Positions 1-5,809 of a stretch of DNA of 5,809 bases are shown one piece after another (within the stretch, counting starts at the first letter, position 1; each line of letters begins with the position of its first letter). The notes below the pieces were generated by a model. That model was not told the origin of the DNA. It saw nothing but the letters and a program-made list of their open reading frames with translations, and searched no databases. The position numbers were made by a program, and so were the translations under genes. The stretch is from an uncultured Eubacteriales bacterium (GTDB taxonomy: Bacteria; Bacillota_A; Clostridia; Christensenellales; Aristaeellaceae). The stretch is taken from contig OMRS01000289.1 of NCBI GenBank assembly GCA_900313545.1, positions 1 to 5,809 on the forward strand, in the 5' to 3' direction.

Positions 1-770
1 CCGTTTTCCTGGGCGTAGGCGCGGATGGCCTCCACGTCCCGGTACTCCCCGTTGTAGGGGATGGTGAAAAAGAGGACCTCTGTGCCCCTTTCCCTGCAGG
101 CCGCCACCAGCTCGTCCAGCTCCCTGCGGGCCTCCGGGATCAGCTCATTCTGGGGCAGGCTCCGGATGTCCGGGATCACCTGGGGCGTCACCGCGTCGCT
201 GACGTAGTAGCCCAGGCTTTCGGAAAACTGCGATTCGTTGCGCTCCGGGACAAAGGTCCTGCGCTTGATGTCCTTCCAGTTTTCATGAAAGGCCACGATG
301 GGCACCAGGTAGCTCAGGTACCGCTCCGGGTCCCGCCCGAAGCACCGGTACAGGTAGCGGGCCTTGGCCATGGACGGGGGCAGGTTTTTGGACATGTAGA
401 TTTCGCCGTTCAGGTCCGTCTTCTGGGTGACGTCGTTGACATAGAAGGTCTCAATGAGCACCACTCTGGGGCGCTGGCGCCGCAGCGCCGCCTCCACAAA
501 GAGGTTCACGGTGTTGATCCTCTGCCAGTCCGTGGCCATGTTGTAGGCGGAGATCCCCATGTCCCGCAGCACCCGGGTGTCCACGCCCTTCCAGGCGTGG
601 CTGGAGCCGAAGACCAGGACGTCATAGCTGTCCCGGGGCTGGCGGGTGATGGCCCTCACCGCGCACAGGGGATCCGCCAGGGTGGTGGGCAGCACCAGCT
701 TTCCCGCCAAGTGGATGGCCCACACCAGCAGACACAGGCACAGCAGCCCCTTGCACACTCGTTGCTTCAT
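1..770 (-). CDS. SGNH-hydrolase-like membrane-anchored protein, 3' end missing
   Basis: The reading frame stays open from ATG 768-770 to the left edge, giving 256 codons without a stop, so the C-terminus is missing. Residues about 7-29 form one hydrophobic segment (GLLCLCLLVWAIHLAG) after a basic start, which is a signal anchor or signal peptide. Residues 54-64 read FGSSHAWKGVD, which resembles block I of SGNH/GDSL-like hydrolases with Ser57 as the likely nucleophile. Later core-strand-like segments are VVLIETFYVND (103-113) and VLFFTIPYNGE (232-242). The DxxH block expected near the C-terminus would lie outside the window. It follows the MBOAT gene by 66 bases on the same strand, like AlgI/AlgJ- or DltB/DltD-type pairs. 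I infer that it is the extracytoplasmic partner that moves an acyl group onto a surface polymer. The ribosome site is weak; ATG 768-770 is chosen because the hydrophobic segment follows directly. It sits in the same frame as the MBOAT stop codon. The fold call is fairly sure, the substrate unknown. Confidence 0.75.
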   Translation of the reverse strand, partial: MKQRVCKGLLCLCLLVWAIHLAGKLVLPTTLADPLCAVRAITRQPRDSYDVLVFGSSHAWKGVDTRVLRDMGISAYNMATDWQRINTVNLFVEAALRRQRPRVVLIETFYVNDVTQKTDLNGEIYMSKNLPPSMAKARYLYRCFGRDPERYLSYLVPIVAFHENWKDIKRRTFVPERNESQFSESLGYYVSDAVTPQVIPDIRSLPQNELIPEARRELDELVAACRERGTEVLFFTIPYNGEYRDVEAIRAYAQEN

Positions 771-836
771 GGCATCTGGGGAGCCCTGCAGCGCAGGGGG
801 AATGCCTCTCCCGTCCGTCCTTTCCCGTGCATTCCG

Positions 837-2300
837 TCAGAACTGGAAATAAATGAAGTTTTCCGCATGGTACTGCGGTCCGTACAGCCCGAAGAGCAGG
901 ATGGCGGTCACCGCCAGCACCCCGAAGAGCACCCTGAACAGCCAGCTCTGCGCCAGGATGACCTCCCGCACCCGGATCCCCCGGCGCCCCGCCAGGTCGC
1001 AGCCGAGGACCACCAGCAGGCACGCCCACACGAGGCCCAGGCTGCGCTCATCCAGGCCGCAGGCCGCCAGCCCCCCGTTGAAGAGCACCCAGGGATTGAA
1101 GGTGCCCATGCTCCTGAAGGCTTGCATGGCCTGCTCCAGATTGTCCGCCCTGAAGAAGACCCAGGAAATGCACACCAGCACGAAGGTCACCGCCACGCCC
1201 CAGATGCGCCGCCCCAGGGACTCCTCGGGGAGCCCCAGCAGCTGCCGCACACGGCGCCTGGCGGGGGCGCTCACCTCGCCCGCGATCTGGTACAGGCCGT
1301 TCAGGACCCCCCAGATGACAAAGGTGATCTCCGCCCCGTGCCACAGGCCGCTCACCGCAAAGACGATGAGCAGGTTCACAAGCTTCCTTCCCCGTCCCCT
1401 CCGGTTGCCCCCCAGGGGGATGTAGAGGTAGTCCCGGAACCAGCCCGTCAGGGAGATGTGCCAGTGCCGCCAGAACTCCGCCACGGATGAACAGAGGTAG
1501 GGGCTTTTGAAGTTCTCCATGAGGCGGATGCCCAGCAGCCGGGCCGACCCCGCTGCGATGACCGAATAGCCGTAGAAATCGCAGTAGATCTGGAAGGCGA
1601 AGAAGGCGGTGGCCACCATGAGGTAGACGCCGGGGAAGGCGTCCATGTCCCCGTAGGCCGTATCCACAAAGACGGCCAGCCGGTCCGCCACCACGATCTT
1701 GAGGAAGTACCCCCACAGCAGCAGCAGCAGCCCCTCCTGCACCTCCAAAAAAGAGGGGACCCGGCGCTTCCTTACCTGGGAGAGCAGGTGCCCGGAGCGC
1801 TCGATGGGGCCCGCCACCAGCTGGGGGAAGAAGGATACGAAGAGCGCGTAGGTCACAAAGGACCGCTCCGCCCGGGTCTGCCCCCGGTACACGTCCACCA
1901 CGTACCCGATGGCCTGGAAGGTGTAAAACGAAATGCCCACCGGCAGCAGCAGCCCCAGCCGGGGCGCGGCGGTACCCGGGCGGAACAGGGAGAGAAGGCC
2001 CGCTCCCAGCCTGAGGGCAAAGTCCGCATATTTAAAGATGAACAGCAGCAGCAGGCTGACGCCGATGCCCGCCGCCAGCCACAGGCGCCTTTTGCCCCTT
2101 CCGTCCTCGATGGCGATGGCCGCCGCATAGGTGGAGGTCAGGGTCAGCAGCAGCAGCAGCCCGTACCCCACGTTCCAGGACAGGTAAAAAAACAGGCTGG
2201 CCCCGAGCAGCACATGGCGGCTGAACCTTGCCGGCACGGCGTAATACAGCGCCAGCACCACTGGCAGAAACACCAGATACGCATATGAGTTGAACAGCAT
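837..2300 (-). CDS. MBOAT-family membrane O-acyltransferase (AlgI/DltB-like)
   Basis: The 487-residue polytopic membrane protein has hydrophobic stretches near residues 5-21, 29-53, 72-89, 115-133, 148-163, 188-209, 222-240, 308-333, 366-384, 421-435 and 453-473. MBOAT landmarks appear in order: FFPQLVAGPIERS (157-169), CDFYGYSVIAAGSARLLGI (240-258), FWRHWHISLTGWFRDYLYIP (276-295) and SGLWHG (317-322), whose His321 matches the invariant catalytic histidine. Length fits the AlgI/DltB/PatA group (about 400-520). Such proteins pass acyl groups, often acetyl or D-alanyl, from a cytoplasmic donor to an extracytoplasmic acceptor. With the SGNH-like gene next door and no dltA or dltC in view, I favour O-acetylation of an exopolysaccharide or wall polymer over lipoteichoic acid alanylation. 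The start is ATG 2298-2300, with AGAGG at 2306-2310 five bases upstream. An in-frame TTG at 2391-2393 is rejected because it lies in the -35 box of the gene's own promoter and would add a 31-residue basic, low-complexity tail before the first membrane segment. Confidence 0.92.
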   Translation of the reverse strand: MLFNSYAYLVFLPVVLALYYAVPARFSRHVLLGASLFFYLSWNVGYGLLLLLTLTSTYAAAIAIEDGRGKRRLWLAAGIGVSLLLLFIFKYADFALRLGAGLLSLFRPGTAAPRLGLLLPVGISFYTFQAIGYVVDVYRGQTRAERSFVTYALFVSFFPQLVAGPIERSGHLLSQVRKRRVPSFLEVQEGLLLLLWGYFLKIVVADRLAVFVDTAYGDMDAFPGVYLMVATAFFAFQIYCDFYGYSVIAAGSARLLGIRLMENFKSPYLCSSVAEFWRHWHISLTGWFRDYLYIPLGGNRRGRGRKLVNLLIVFAVSGLWHGAEITFVIWGVLNGLYQIAGEVSAPARRRVRQLLGLPEESLGRRIWGVAVTFVLVCISWVFFRADNLEQAMQAFRSMGTFNPWVLFNGGLAACGLDERSLGLVWACLLVVLGCDLAGRRGIRVREVILAQSWLFRVLFGVLAVTAILLFGLYGPQYHAENFIYFQF

Positions 2301-2364
2301 CTTGTCCTCTGTTTCTCCTCTCCCCGGTGGCCGCCGCGGGATCGCCGCGCGGCCTCTTCTCCGC

Positions 2365-2393
2365 ATTATATGCGTCTTCTTTTCCCCGTGCAA
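2365..2393 (-). promoter_or_regulatory. sigma-A promoter of the MBOAT/SGNH unit
   Basis: On the minus strand, TTGCAC (2388-2393) and a perfect TATAAT (2365-2370) are separated by 17 bases. Transcription would start near 2358, leaving a leader of about 58 bases before ATG 2298-2300. It is divergent from the bioY promoter. Its -35 box is 33 bases from the nearest bioY operator arm, so that operator is unlikely to block it directly. Confidence 0.75.
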
Positions 2394-2400
2394 GCTGTCC

Positions 2401-2425
2401 CCCCTTCCGCGGCGGGGCGAAGGGG
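2401..2425. repeat. short GC-rich inverted repeat between divergent promoters
   Basis: CCCCTTC (2401-2407) pairs perfectly with GAAGGGG (2419-2425). The stem extends inward by GC pairs if one C is bulged. No T-tract follows on either strand, so it is not a typical terminator. It may be a protein-binding site, a copy of a dispersed intergenic repeat, or chance in GC-rich DNA. Confidence 0.35.
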
Positions 2426-2459
2426 TCCGTCAACTTTTCTATTTTTCCGGGTTGACGGA
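2426..2459. promoter_or_regulatory. bioY operator 1, probable BirA box over the -35 element
   Basis: This is a perfect 9-base inverted repeat: TCCGTCAAC (2426-2434) and GTTGACGGA (2451-2459), with a 16-base spacer. The right arm contains the -35 hexamer TTGACG of the bioY promoter. Firmicute BirA boxes have arms like TTGTTAAC and GTTAACAA with a spacer of similar length. Here the pattern TnGTnAAC is kept with the two variable positions changed to C, as expected in GC-rich DNA. No birA gene is visible in the window, so the regulator is inferred from the site and from bioY being a classic BirA target. Confidence 0.7.
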
Positions 2460-2480
2460 TTTCCTCCCCGGGGCTATACT
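2452..2480 (+). promoter_or_regulatory. sigma-A promoter of bioY
   Basis: TTGACG (2452-2457) and TATACT (2475-2480) lie 17 bases apart, one mismatch each from consensus. The start point would be near 2487, giving a leader of about 40 bases. The -35 box is inside operator 1, and operator 2 begins at the base after the -10 box, so a bound repressor at either site would compete with RNA polymerase. Confidence 0.8.
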
Positions 2481-2514
2481 TTCGTCAACTTAAGTCTTAC
2501 ATGAAGTTGACGAA
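2481..2514. promoter_or_regulatory. bioY operator 2, probable BirA box over the start point
   Basis: This is a perfect 11-base inverted repeat: TTCGTCAACTT (2481-2491) and AAGTTGACGAA (2504-2514). Measured from the shared core, CGTCAAC and GTTGACG are 16 bases apart, exactly as in operator 1. The left arm spans the expected transcription start, so a full RNA hairpin could not form in a transcript starting near 2487; this favours a DNA operator over an RNA switch. The right arm ends in the first bases of the ribosome site. Confidence 0.72.
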
Positions 2515-2520
2515 GGAGGG
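2513..2520 (+). promoter_or_regulatory. ribosome binding site fixing the GTG start of bioY
   Basis: AAGGAGGG lies six bases before GTG 2527-2529. This strong site supports the GTG as start; the next in-frame ATG is 13 codons later, inside the first membrane segment. Confidence 0.8.
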
Positions 2521-2526
2521 ATCCCC

Positions 2527-3099
2527 GTGACCCGTTCCACCACCCGCCTGGTGGCGGCCTCCCTGATGGCCGCCCTGACCGCCGTGTGCTCCCAGATCCA
2601 GATTCCCCTGCCCGCGGTGCCCCTGAGCCTGTCCCTCTTTGCCGTCCACCTCTCCGGCGCCCTGCTGGGGCCCCTGTGGGGCCCCGTCTCCCAGGTGGTG
2701 TACGTGATGCTGGGCCTTGCGGGCGTCCCGGTGTTTGCCGGCCTGCGCGCAGGGCCCCCCGTGCTGTTCGGGAACACCGGCGGGTACCTCGCCGGCTACA
2801 TCCTTGCCGCCTTCGCCACGGGGCAGGCCGCCTCCCGCCTCCCCTGCAGGCTGCCCTTCCTTGCCCTGGGCATGGCCGTGGGCACGCTCCTTTGCTACAC
2901 CTTCGGGACGGCCTGGTTCATGGCCCTCACCCATCTGTCCCTCTCCTCAAGCCTTGGCGCCTGCGTGCTGCCCTTCCTTCCCGGCGACGCCGTCAAGATC
3001 CTCCTGGCCGCCTCCCTGGCCCTGCGCCTGCGCGCGCCCCTGCGCCGCGCGGGGTTCCCGGTTCCCGGAGCGGACCCCGCCGCCGCCCAAAGCGCCTGA
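2527..3099 (+). CDS. bioY: BioY, biotin-binding S component of an ECF transporter
   Basis: The 190-residue membrane protein has the usual BioY length and about six hydrophobic segments (near 8-25, 33-50, 55-72, 84-97, 108-135, 144-168). Family signatures are VPVFAGLRAGPPVLFG (67-82) running into NTGGYLAGY (83-91), GTAWF (127-131) and PGDAVK (152-157). The Asp/Lys of the last motif lie in the segment tied to biotin binding. Position 83 is Asn where most BioY proteins I know have Pro (FGPTGGYL). BioY captures biotin at the membrane and works with a shared EcfA/EcfA'/EcfT energising module. No such genes are adjacent, so it is a stand-alone (group II) S component, as is common in Bacillota. It is monocistronic: its own promoter with two BirA-like operators lies upstream and a terminator begins five bases after the stop. 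The Ala/Pro-rich tail after about residue 175 is probably unstructured. Confidence 0.95.
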   Translation: MTRSTTRLVAASLMAALTAVCSQIQIPLPAVPLSLSLFAVHLSGALLGPLWGPVSQVVYVMLGLAGVPVFAGLRAGPPVLFGNTGGYLAGYILAAFATGQAASRLPCRLPFLALGMAVGTLLCYTFGTAWFMALTHLSLSSSLGACVLPFLPGDAVKILLAASLALRLRAPLRRAGFPVPGADPAAAQSA

Positions 3100-3103
3100 G
3101 CCT

Positions 3104-3126
3104 GCGCCCCGTCGGGGGCGTTTTTT
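3104..3126 (+). terminator. intrinsic terminator of bioY
   Basis: CGCCCC (3105-3110) pairs with GGGGCG (3115-3120) around a GTCG loop and runs straight into six Ts (3121-3126). It starts five bases after the bioY stop codon and separates bioY from the aminopeptidase unit. Confidence 0.88.
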
Positions 3127-3138
3127 CTTCTCCCTCAA

Positions 3139-3167
3139 TTGTCACATGCGGGTTCATTGGGTATAAT
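3139..3167 (+). promoter_or_regulatory. sigma-A promoter of the methionine aminopeptidase gene
   Basis: TTGTCA (3139-3144) and a perfect TATAAT (3162-3167) are 17 bases apart. The start point would be near 3174, about 40 bases before ATG 3214. The earlier in-frame TTG at 3139 and ATG at 3166 lie in the promoter boxes themselves and cannot be the start on this transcript. Confidence 0.82.
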
Positions 3168-3213
3168 GGCCGGGAAAAATCGGGAAAAGACCGGAAAGGA
3201 AGTTGACCGCCTT

Positions 3214-4098
3214 ATGCTCAGAGTCGAAAAAAAACTGGACCGCAACGCCCCCTGCTGGTGCGGCAGCGGCAAAAAATACAAATCCTGCCACTATGATTTT
3301 GATGAGCGCCTCCGCCAGATGCGCAGGGAGGGCCTGGAGGTCCCGCCCCACAGGATCATCCGCAACGAGGAACAGATCGAGGGCATCCGCAAAAGCGCCA
3401 AGGTGAACATCGCGGTGCTCGACTACGTGGCCGAGCACATCCGCGAGGGCATCTCCACCGAGGAGATCGACCGCTGGGTCTACGATCTGACCACCCGGAT
3501 GGGGGCCATCCCCGCGCCCCTCAACTATGAGGGCTATCCCAAGTCCGTGTGCACCTCCATCAACGAGATGGTCTGCCACGGCATTCCCTCCCCGGATGTC
3601 ATCCTGAAGGAGGGGGACATCATCAACGTGGACTGCTCCACCATCCTGAACGGCTACTTCTCCGACTCCTCCCGCATGTTCATCATCGGGGAGACCACCC
3701 CGGAAAAGAAAAAGCTGGTGGAGTTCACCCGCGCCAGCATGGAGGCCGCGGTGGCGGTGGTGAAGCCCTGGCACCTGCTGGGGGACATCGGCGGGGTCAT
3801 CAACAGCATGGCCAGGGAGAACGGGTACCAGGTGGTCCGCAACATCGGCGGCCACGGCTGCGGCATCGAGTTCCACGAGGATCCCTACGTCTCCCACGTG
3901 GCCAGGGCCGGCACCGGCATGGTCATGGCGCCGGGCATGACCTTCACCATCGAGCCCATGGTCAACATGGGCACCCACCGCGTCCACGTCATGGGGCCCG
4001 ACGGCTGGAACGTGCGCACCGAGGACCGCAAGCCCAGCGCCCAGTGGGAGGTGCAGGTGCTGGTCACCGAGGACGGCTGCGAAATTCTGACCTACTGA
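3214..4098 (+). CDS. map: type I methionine aminopeptidase with N-terminal SEC-C zinc motif
   Basis: The 294-residue enzyme would remove the initiator methionine from new cytoplasmic proteins. Residues 14-26 form a SEC-C zinc motif, with Cys14, Cys16, Cys25 and His26 in CWCGSGKKYKSCH, likely a ribosome- or protein-docking tag; chlamydial MetAP has the same layout. The catalytic pita-bread domain follows. By comparison with E. coli MetAP, metal ligands are Asp140 (INVD), Asp151 (YFSD), His214 (GGHGCG), Glu247 (FTIEPM) and Glu279 (SAQWE); His122 (NEMVCHGIP) and His221 (EFHEDP) are the substrate-side histidines. All are present, so it should be active. Two departures stand out: Trp186 in VKPWH where Gly is usual, and QWEVQ (278-282) where most have Q-x-EHT. 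The start is ATG 3214; an AAAGGA site (3195-3200) lies 13 bases upstream, rather far. It is monocistronic between its own promoter and terminator. Confidence 0.95.
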   Translation: MLRVEKKLDRNAPCWCGSGKKYKSCHYDFDERLRQMRREGLEVPPHRIIRNEEQIEGIRKSAKVNIAVLDYVAEHIREGISTEEIDRWVYDLTTRMGAIPAPLNYEGYPKSVCTSINEMVCHGIPSPDVILKEGDIINVDCSTILNGYFSDSSRMFIIGETTPEKKKLVEFTRASMEAAVAVVKPWHLLGDIGGVINSMARENGYQVVRNIGGHGCGIEFHEDPYVSHVARAGTGMVMAPGMTFTIEPMVNMGTHRVHVMGPDGWNVRTEDRKPSAQWEVQVLVTEDGCEILTY

Positions 4099-4237
4099 TC
4101 CTCCGCCCGAAGGGCCGGATATGCGGGAGCCTGAGCCGGACCGCCTCCCCTCCGCGACAGGGAGGAGGGGGCTCCGCGAGTGCGCGCAGGTCAGTGCGGG
4201 AGCGCGTGACCTCCCGCCGGGCCTGTACAGTTTTCCA
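4099..4237. other. GC-rich intergenic stretch with imperfect inverted repeats
   Basis: No gene with a ribosome site is seen here. CCTCCCCTCC (4144-4153) can pair with the G-rich run at 4160-4171 around a GCGACA loop, allowing bulges. GCTCCGC (4171-4177) can pair with GCGGGAGC (4196-4203) with one bulge. AGGTCA (4188-4193) and TGACCT (4207-4212) are a perfect inverted pair. These helices overlap and cannot all form at once. The stretch could be a structured 3' untranslated region or a dispersed intergenic repeat, but chance pairing in GC-rich DNA is a real alternative. Confidence 0.35.
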
Positions 4238-4266
4238 GGGGCATGCAGAGCGCATGCCCCTTTTTT
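4238..4266 (+). terminator. intrinsic terminator after the aminopeptidase gene
   Basis: GGGGCATGC (4238-4246) and GCATGCCCC (4252-4260) form a perfect nine-pair stem with a five-base loop, followed by six Ts (4261-4266). It lies about 140 bases past the stop codon, so the transcript has a fairly long 3' end. Confidence 0.92.
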
Positions 4267-4340
4267 ATCCCTCAGGAAGGGCAGCGGCCCTCCGGAGGCG
4301 CCTGCGCTCTCCCGGACACGCTTTCGCCCTCCCCCCGGCC

Positions 4341-4369
4341 TTGTTCCCTCCATGGCCCTGTGCTATAAT
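4341..4369 (+). promoter_or_regulatory. extended -10 sigma-A promoter of uvrB
   Basis: TTGTTC (4341-4346) and TATAAT (4364-4369) are 17 bases apart, and TGC just before the -10 box makes it an extended -10 promoter. The start would be near 4376, leaving a leader of about 20 bases. No GAAC-N4-GTTC LexA/DinR box is visible around it. The bases from 4267 to 4340 hold only a GC-rich palindrome (CCTCCGGAGG, 4289-4298) and no gene. Confidence 0.82.
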
Positions 4370-4382
4370 CCGCCCACATCAC

Positions 4383-4390
4383 AAGGAGGT
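4383..4390 (+). promoter_or_regulatory. consensus ribosome binding site of uvrB
   Basis: AAGGAGGT is a full match to the anti-Shine-Dalgarno complement and lies five bases before ATG 4396, fixing the start. Confidence 0.9.
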
Positions 4391-4395
4391 TTTTC

Positions 4396-5809
4396 ATGGA
4401 GAACACCCGCTTTATCCTCAAATCTCCCTTCCACCCCCAGGGCGACCAGCCTGCCGCCATCGAGGCCCTCACCCGGGGCGCGCAGGAGGGGATGCCCTGC
4501 CAGATCCTGCTGGGCGTGACCGGTTCCGGCAAGACCTACACCATGGCCAGCGTCATCGAGAAGCTTCAGCGGCCCACGCTGGTCATCGCCCACAACAAGA
4601 CCCTCGCCGCCCAGCTGTGCTCGGAGTTCCGGGAGTTCTTCCCCGACAGCGCGGTGGAGTACTTCGTCTCCTACTACGACTATTATCAGCCGGAGGCGTA
4701 CATCGCCTCCACCGACACCTACATCGAGAAGGACTCCTCGGTCAACGAGGAGATCGAGCGCCTGCGCCACAGCGCCACGGCGGCCCTGCGGGAGCGCCGG
4801 GACGTCATCGTGGTCGCCTCCGTCTCCTGCATCTACTCCATGGGCGACCCGTCGGAGTATGAGGGCATGATGATCTCCCTGCGGCCCGGCATGGCCCTGG
4901 ACCGGGAGACCCTCCTTTCCCGGCTGGTGGACATCCAGTACGAGCGCAATGACATCGACTTCTCCCGGGGCACCTTCCGGGTCCGGGGCGACGTGGTGGA
5001 GATCTTCCCCGCCGGCTATGAGTCCTCCGCCCTCCGGGTGGAGTTCTTCGGGGATGAGATCGACCGCATCAGCGCCATCGACGTGCTGACGGGCCATGTG
5101 GAGATGATCCTCTCCCATATCTCCATCTATCCGGCCACCCACTACGCCACCCCGCGGGAGACCATCGACCGGGCCATCTCCGCCATCTCGCAGGACATGG
5201 CCAGGAGGGCGGAGGAGTTTACCGCCGCGGGCCAGCTGCTGGAGGCCCAGCGCATCACCCAGCGCACGGAATACGACATCGAGATGCTGCGGGAGCTGGG
5301 CTACTGCACCGGCATCGAGAACTACTCCCGCTACTTTGACGGCCGCAGCCCCGGGGACGCCCCGTACACGCTGCTTGACTACTTCCCGGATGACTACCTG
5401 GTGTTCGTGGACGAGAGCCACGTGACCCTGCCCCAGGTCCGGGCCATGTACAACGGGGACCGGGCCCGCAAGGAGGCCCTGGTCTCCTACGGCTTCCGCC
5501 TGCCCAGCGCCTTTGACAACCGCCCCCTGCGCTTTGAGGAGTTTGAATCCCGCATCGGGCAGATGATCTGCGTGAGCGCCACCCCCGGCCCCTGGGAAAA
5601 CGGCCATGCCCTGCAGGTGGTGGAGCAGATCATCCGGCCCACGGGGCTTCTGGACCCCGAGATCATCGTGCGCCCCGCCACCGGCCAGGTGGACGACCTG
5701 TACGCAGAAATTCTGGAGACCACGGCAAAGGGCTTCCGCACCCTGGTCACCACCCTCACCAAGCGCATGGCGGAAAGCCTGACCAACTATCTCACGGAGA
5801 TGAACGTGC
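4396..5809 (+). CDS. uvrB: UvrB, excinuclease ABC subunit B, 3' end missing
   Basis: The frame gives 471 residues of an expected 650-700 and is open at the right edge. UvrB is the DNA-damage-verifying helicase-like subunit of nucleotide excision repair: it receives DNA from UvrA and recruits UvrC for incision. In order one sees the N-terminal [11 protein letters not shown] (12-22), Walker A GVTGSGKT (40-47), the HNKTLAAQL segment (66-74), the strand-clamping beta-hairpin region [10 protein letters not shown] (93-102), [11 protein letters not shown] (142-152), the linker [15 protein letters not shown] (191-205), Walker B/motif II VFVDESH (336-342), motif III SATPGPW (394-400) and the start of helicase domain 2 ([13 protein letters not shown], 450-462). 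Motifs V and VI and the UvrC-binding C-terminus fall outside the window. ATG 4396 has a consensus ribosome site. No frameshift or missing key residue is seen. uvrA commonly follows uvrB in Bacillota, but that cannot be checked here. Confidence 0.98.
   Translation, partial: MENTRFILKSPFHPQGDQPAAIEALTRGAQEGMPCQILLGVTGSGKTYTMASVIEKLQRPTLVIAHNKTLAAQLCSEFREFFPDSAVEYFVSYYDYYQPEAYIASTDTYIEKDSSVNEEIERLRHSATAALRERRDVIVVASVSCIYSMGDPSEYEGMMISLRPGMALDRETLLSRLVDIQYERNDIDFSRGTFRVRGDVVEIFPAGYESSALRVEFFGDEIDRISAIDVLTGHVEMILSHISIYPATHYATPRETIDRAISAISQDMARRAEEFTAAGQLLEAQRITQRTEYDIEMLRELGYCTGIENYSRYFDGRSPGDAPYTLLDYFPDDYLVFVDESHVTLPQVRAMYNGDRARKEALVSYGFRLPSAFDNRPLRFEEFESRIGQMICVSATPGPWENGHALQVVEQIIRPTGLLDPEIIVRPATGQVDDLYAEILETTAKGFRTLVTTLTKRMAESLTNYLTEMNV

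Noticed and set aside
799..835. Inverted repeat GGAATGC/GCATTCC between the MBOAT and SGNH-like genes
   Set aside because: The arms are only 7 bases with a 23-base loop and no T-tract, so it is neither a convincing terminator nor a clear regulatory element.
285..1490. 401-codon open frame on the plus strand across the SGNH-like and MBOAT genes
   Set aside because: The product is Pro/His/Gln-rich and lacks domains, while both minus-strand genes show family motifs over the same bases.
2301..2393. 31-residue N-terminal extension of the MBOAT from a TTG codon
   Set aside because: The TTG is part of the -35 box, and a better ATG with a ribosome site at 2298-2300 precedes the first membrane segment directly.
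2481..2514. Riboswitch or attenuator hairpin in the bioY leader
   Set aside because: The predicted start point falls inside the left arm, so the RNA would lack part of the stem; there is also no T-tract. A DNA operator fits better.
3139..3213. 25-residue N-terminal extension of the methionine aminopeptidase
   Set aside because: The TTG 3139 and ATG 3166 candidates overlap the -35 and -10 boxes of the gene's own promoter, so they are not in the transcript.
3154..4353. 399-codon open frame on the minus strand across the aminopeptidase gene
   Set aside because: Its translation is a His/Asp/Gly/Val-rich mirror of the real gene with no recognisable domain. In GC-rich DNA the frame opposite a coding gene often lacks stops.
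4363..5607. 414-codon open frame on the minus strand across uvrB
   Set aside because: It is a shadow of uvrB; the sense strand encodes clear UvrB motifs throughout, and the antisense product is low complexity.

Overview
The window is GC-rich bacterial DNA. It carries four protein genes on two divergent transcription units plus a downstream gene, two of them cut by the window edges. Strong AGGAGG-type ribosome sites, sigma-A promoters with 17-base spacers, a lone ECF-type biotin transporter subunit and a SEC-C-tagged methionine aminopeptidase all fit a high-GC Bacillota (Clostridia-like) genome. This placement is inferred from style, not from a marker gene; a Coriobacteriia-like actinobacterium is not excluded. 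No mobile element, CRISPR array, tRNA or rRNA is visible.

Left part, minus strand (1-2300): a membrane-bound O-acyltransferase of the AlgI/DltB type (MBOAT, 837-2300) is followed 66 bases downstream by a membrane-anchored SGNH-hydrolase-like protein (1-770, running off the left edge). The pair looks like a cell-surface acyl-transfer module: the MBOAT would pass an acyl group across the membrane and the extracytoplasmic SGNH-like partner would place it on a cell-wall or exopolysaccharide acceptor. It is read from a promoter at 2365-2393.

Middle (2301-3126): a divergent intergenic region separates this unit from bioY, the biotin-binding subunit of an ECF transporter. The bioY promoter is bracketed by two perfect inverted repeats with the same core (CGTCAAC-N16-GTTGACG). 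One covers the -35 box and the other starts at the base after the -10 box. They resemble GC-shifted BirA operators and suggest tight repression of biotin uptake by the biotin ligase/repressor. bioY ends at an intrinsic terminator.

Right part (3127-5809): a promoter at 3139-3167 drives a type I methionine aminopeptidase with an N-terminal SEC-C zinc motif. A strong terminator follows (4238-4266), after a GC-rich intergenic stretch with several imperfect inverted repeats. uvrB (nucleotide excision repair) then begins from its own extended -10 promoter and runs off the right edge before its C-terminal domains.

The genes are mostly housekeeping and do not form one joint system. The most informative part of the window is the control region of bioY. 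I see no convincing evidence of an undescribed multi-gene system.
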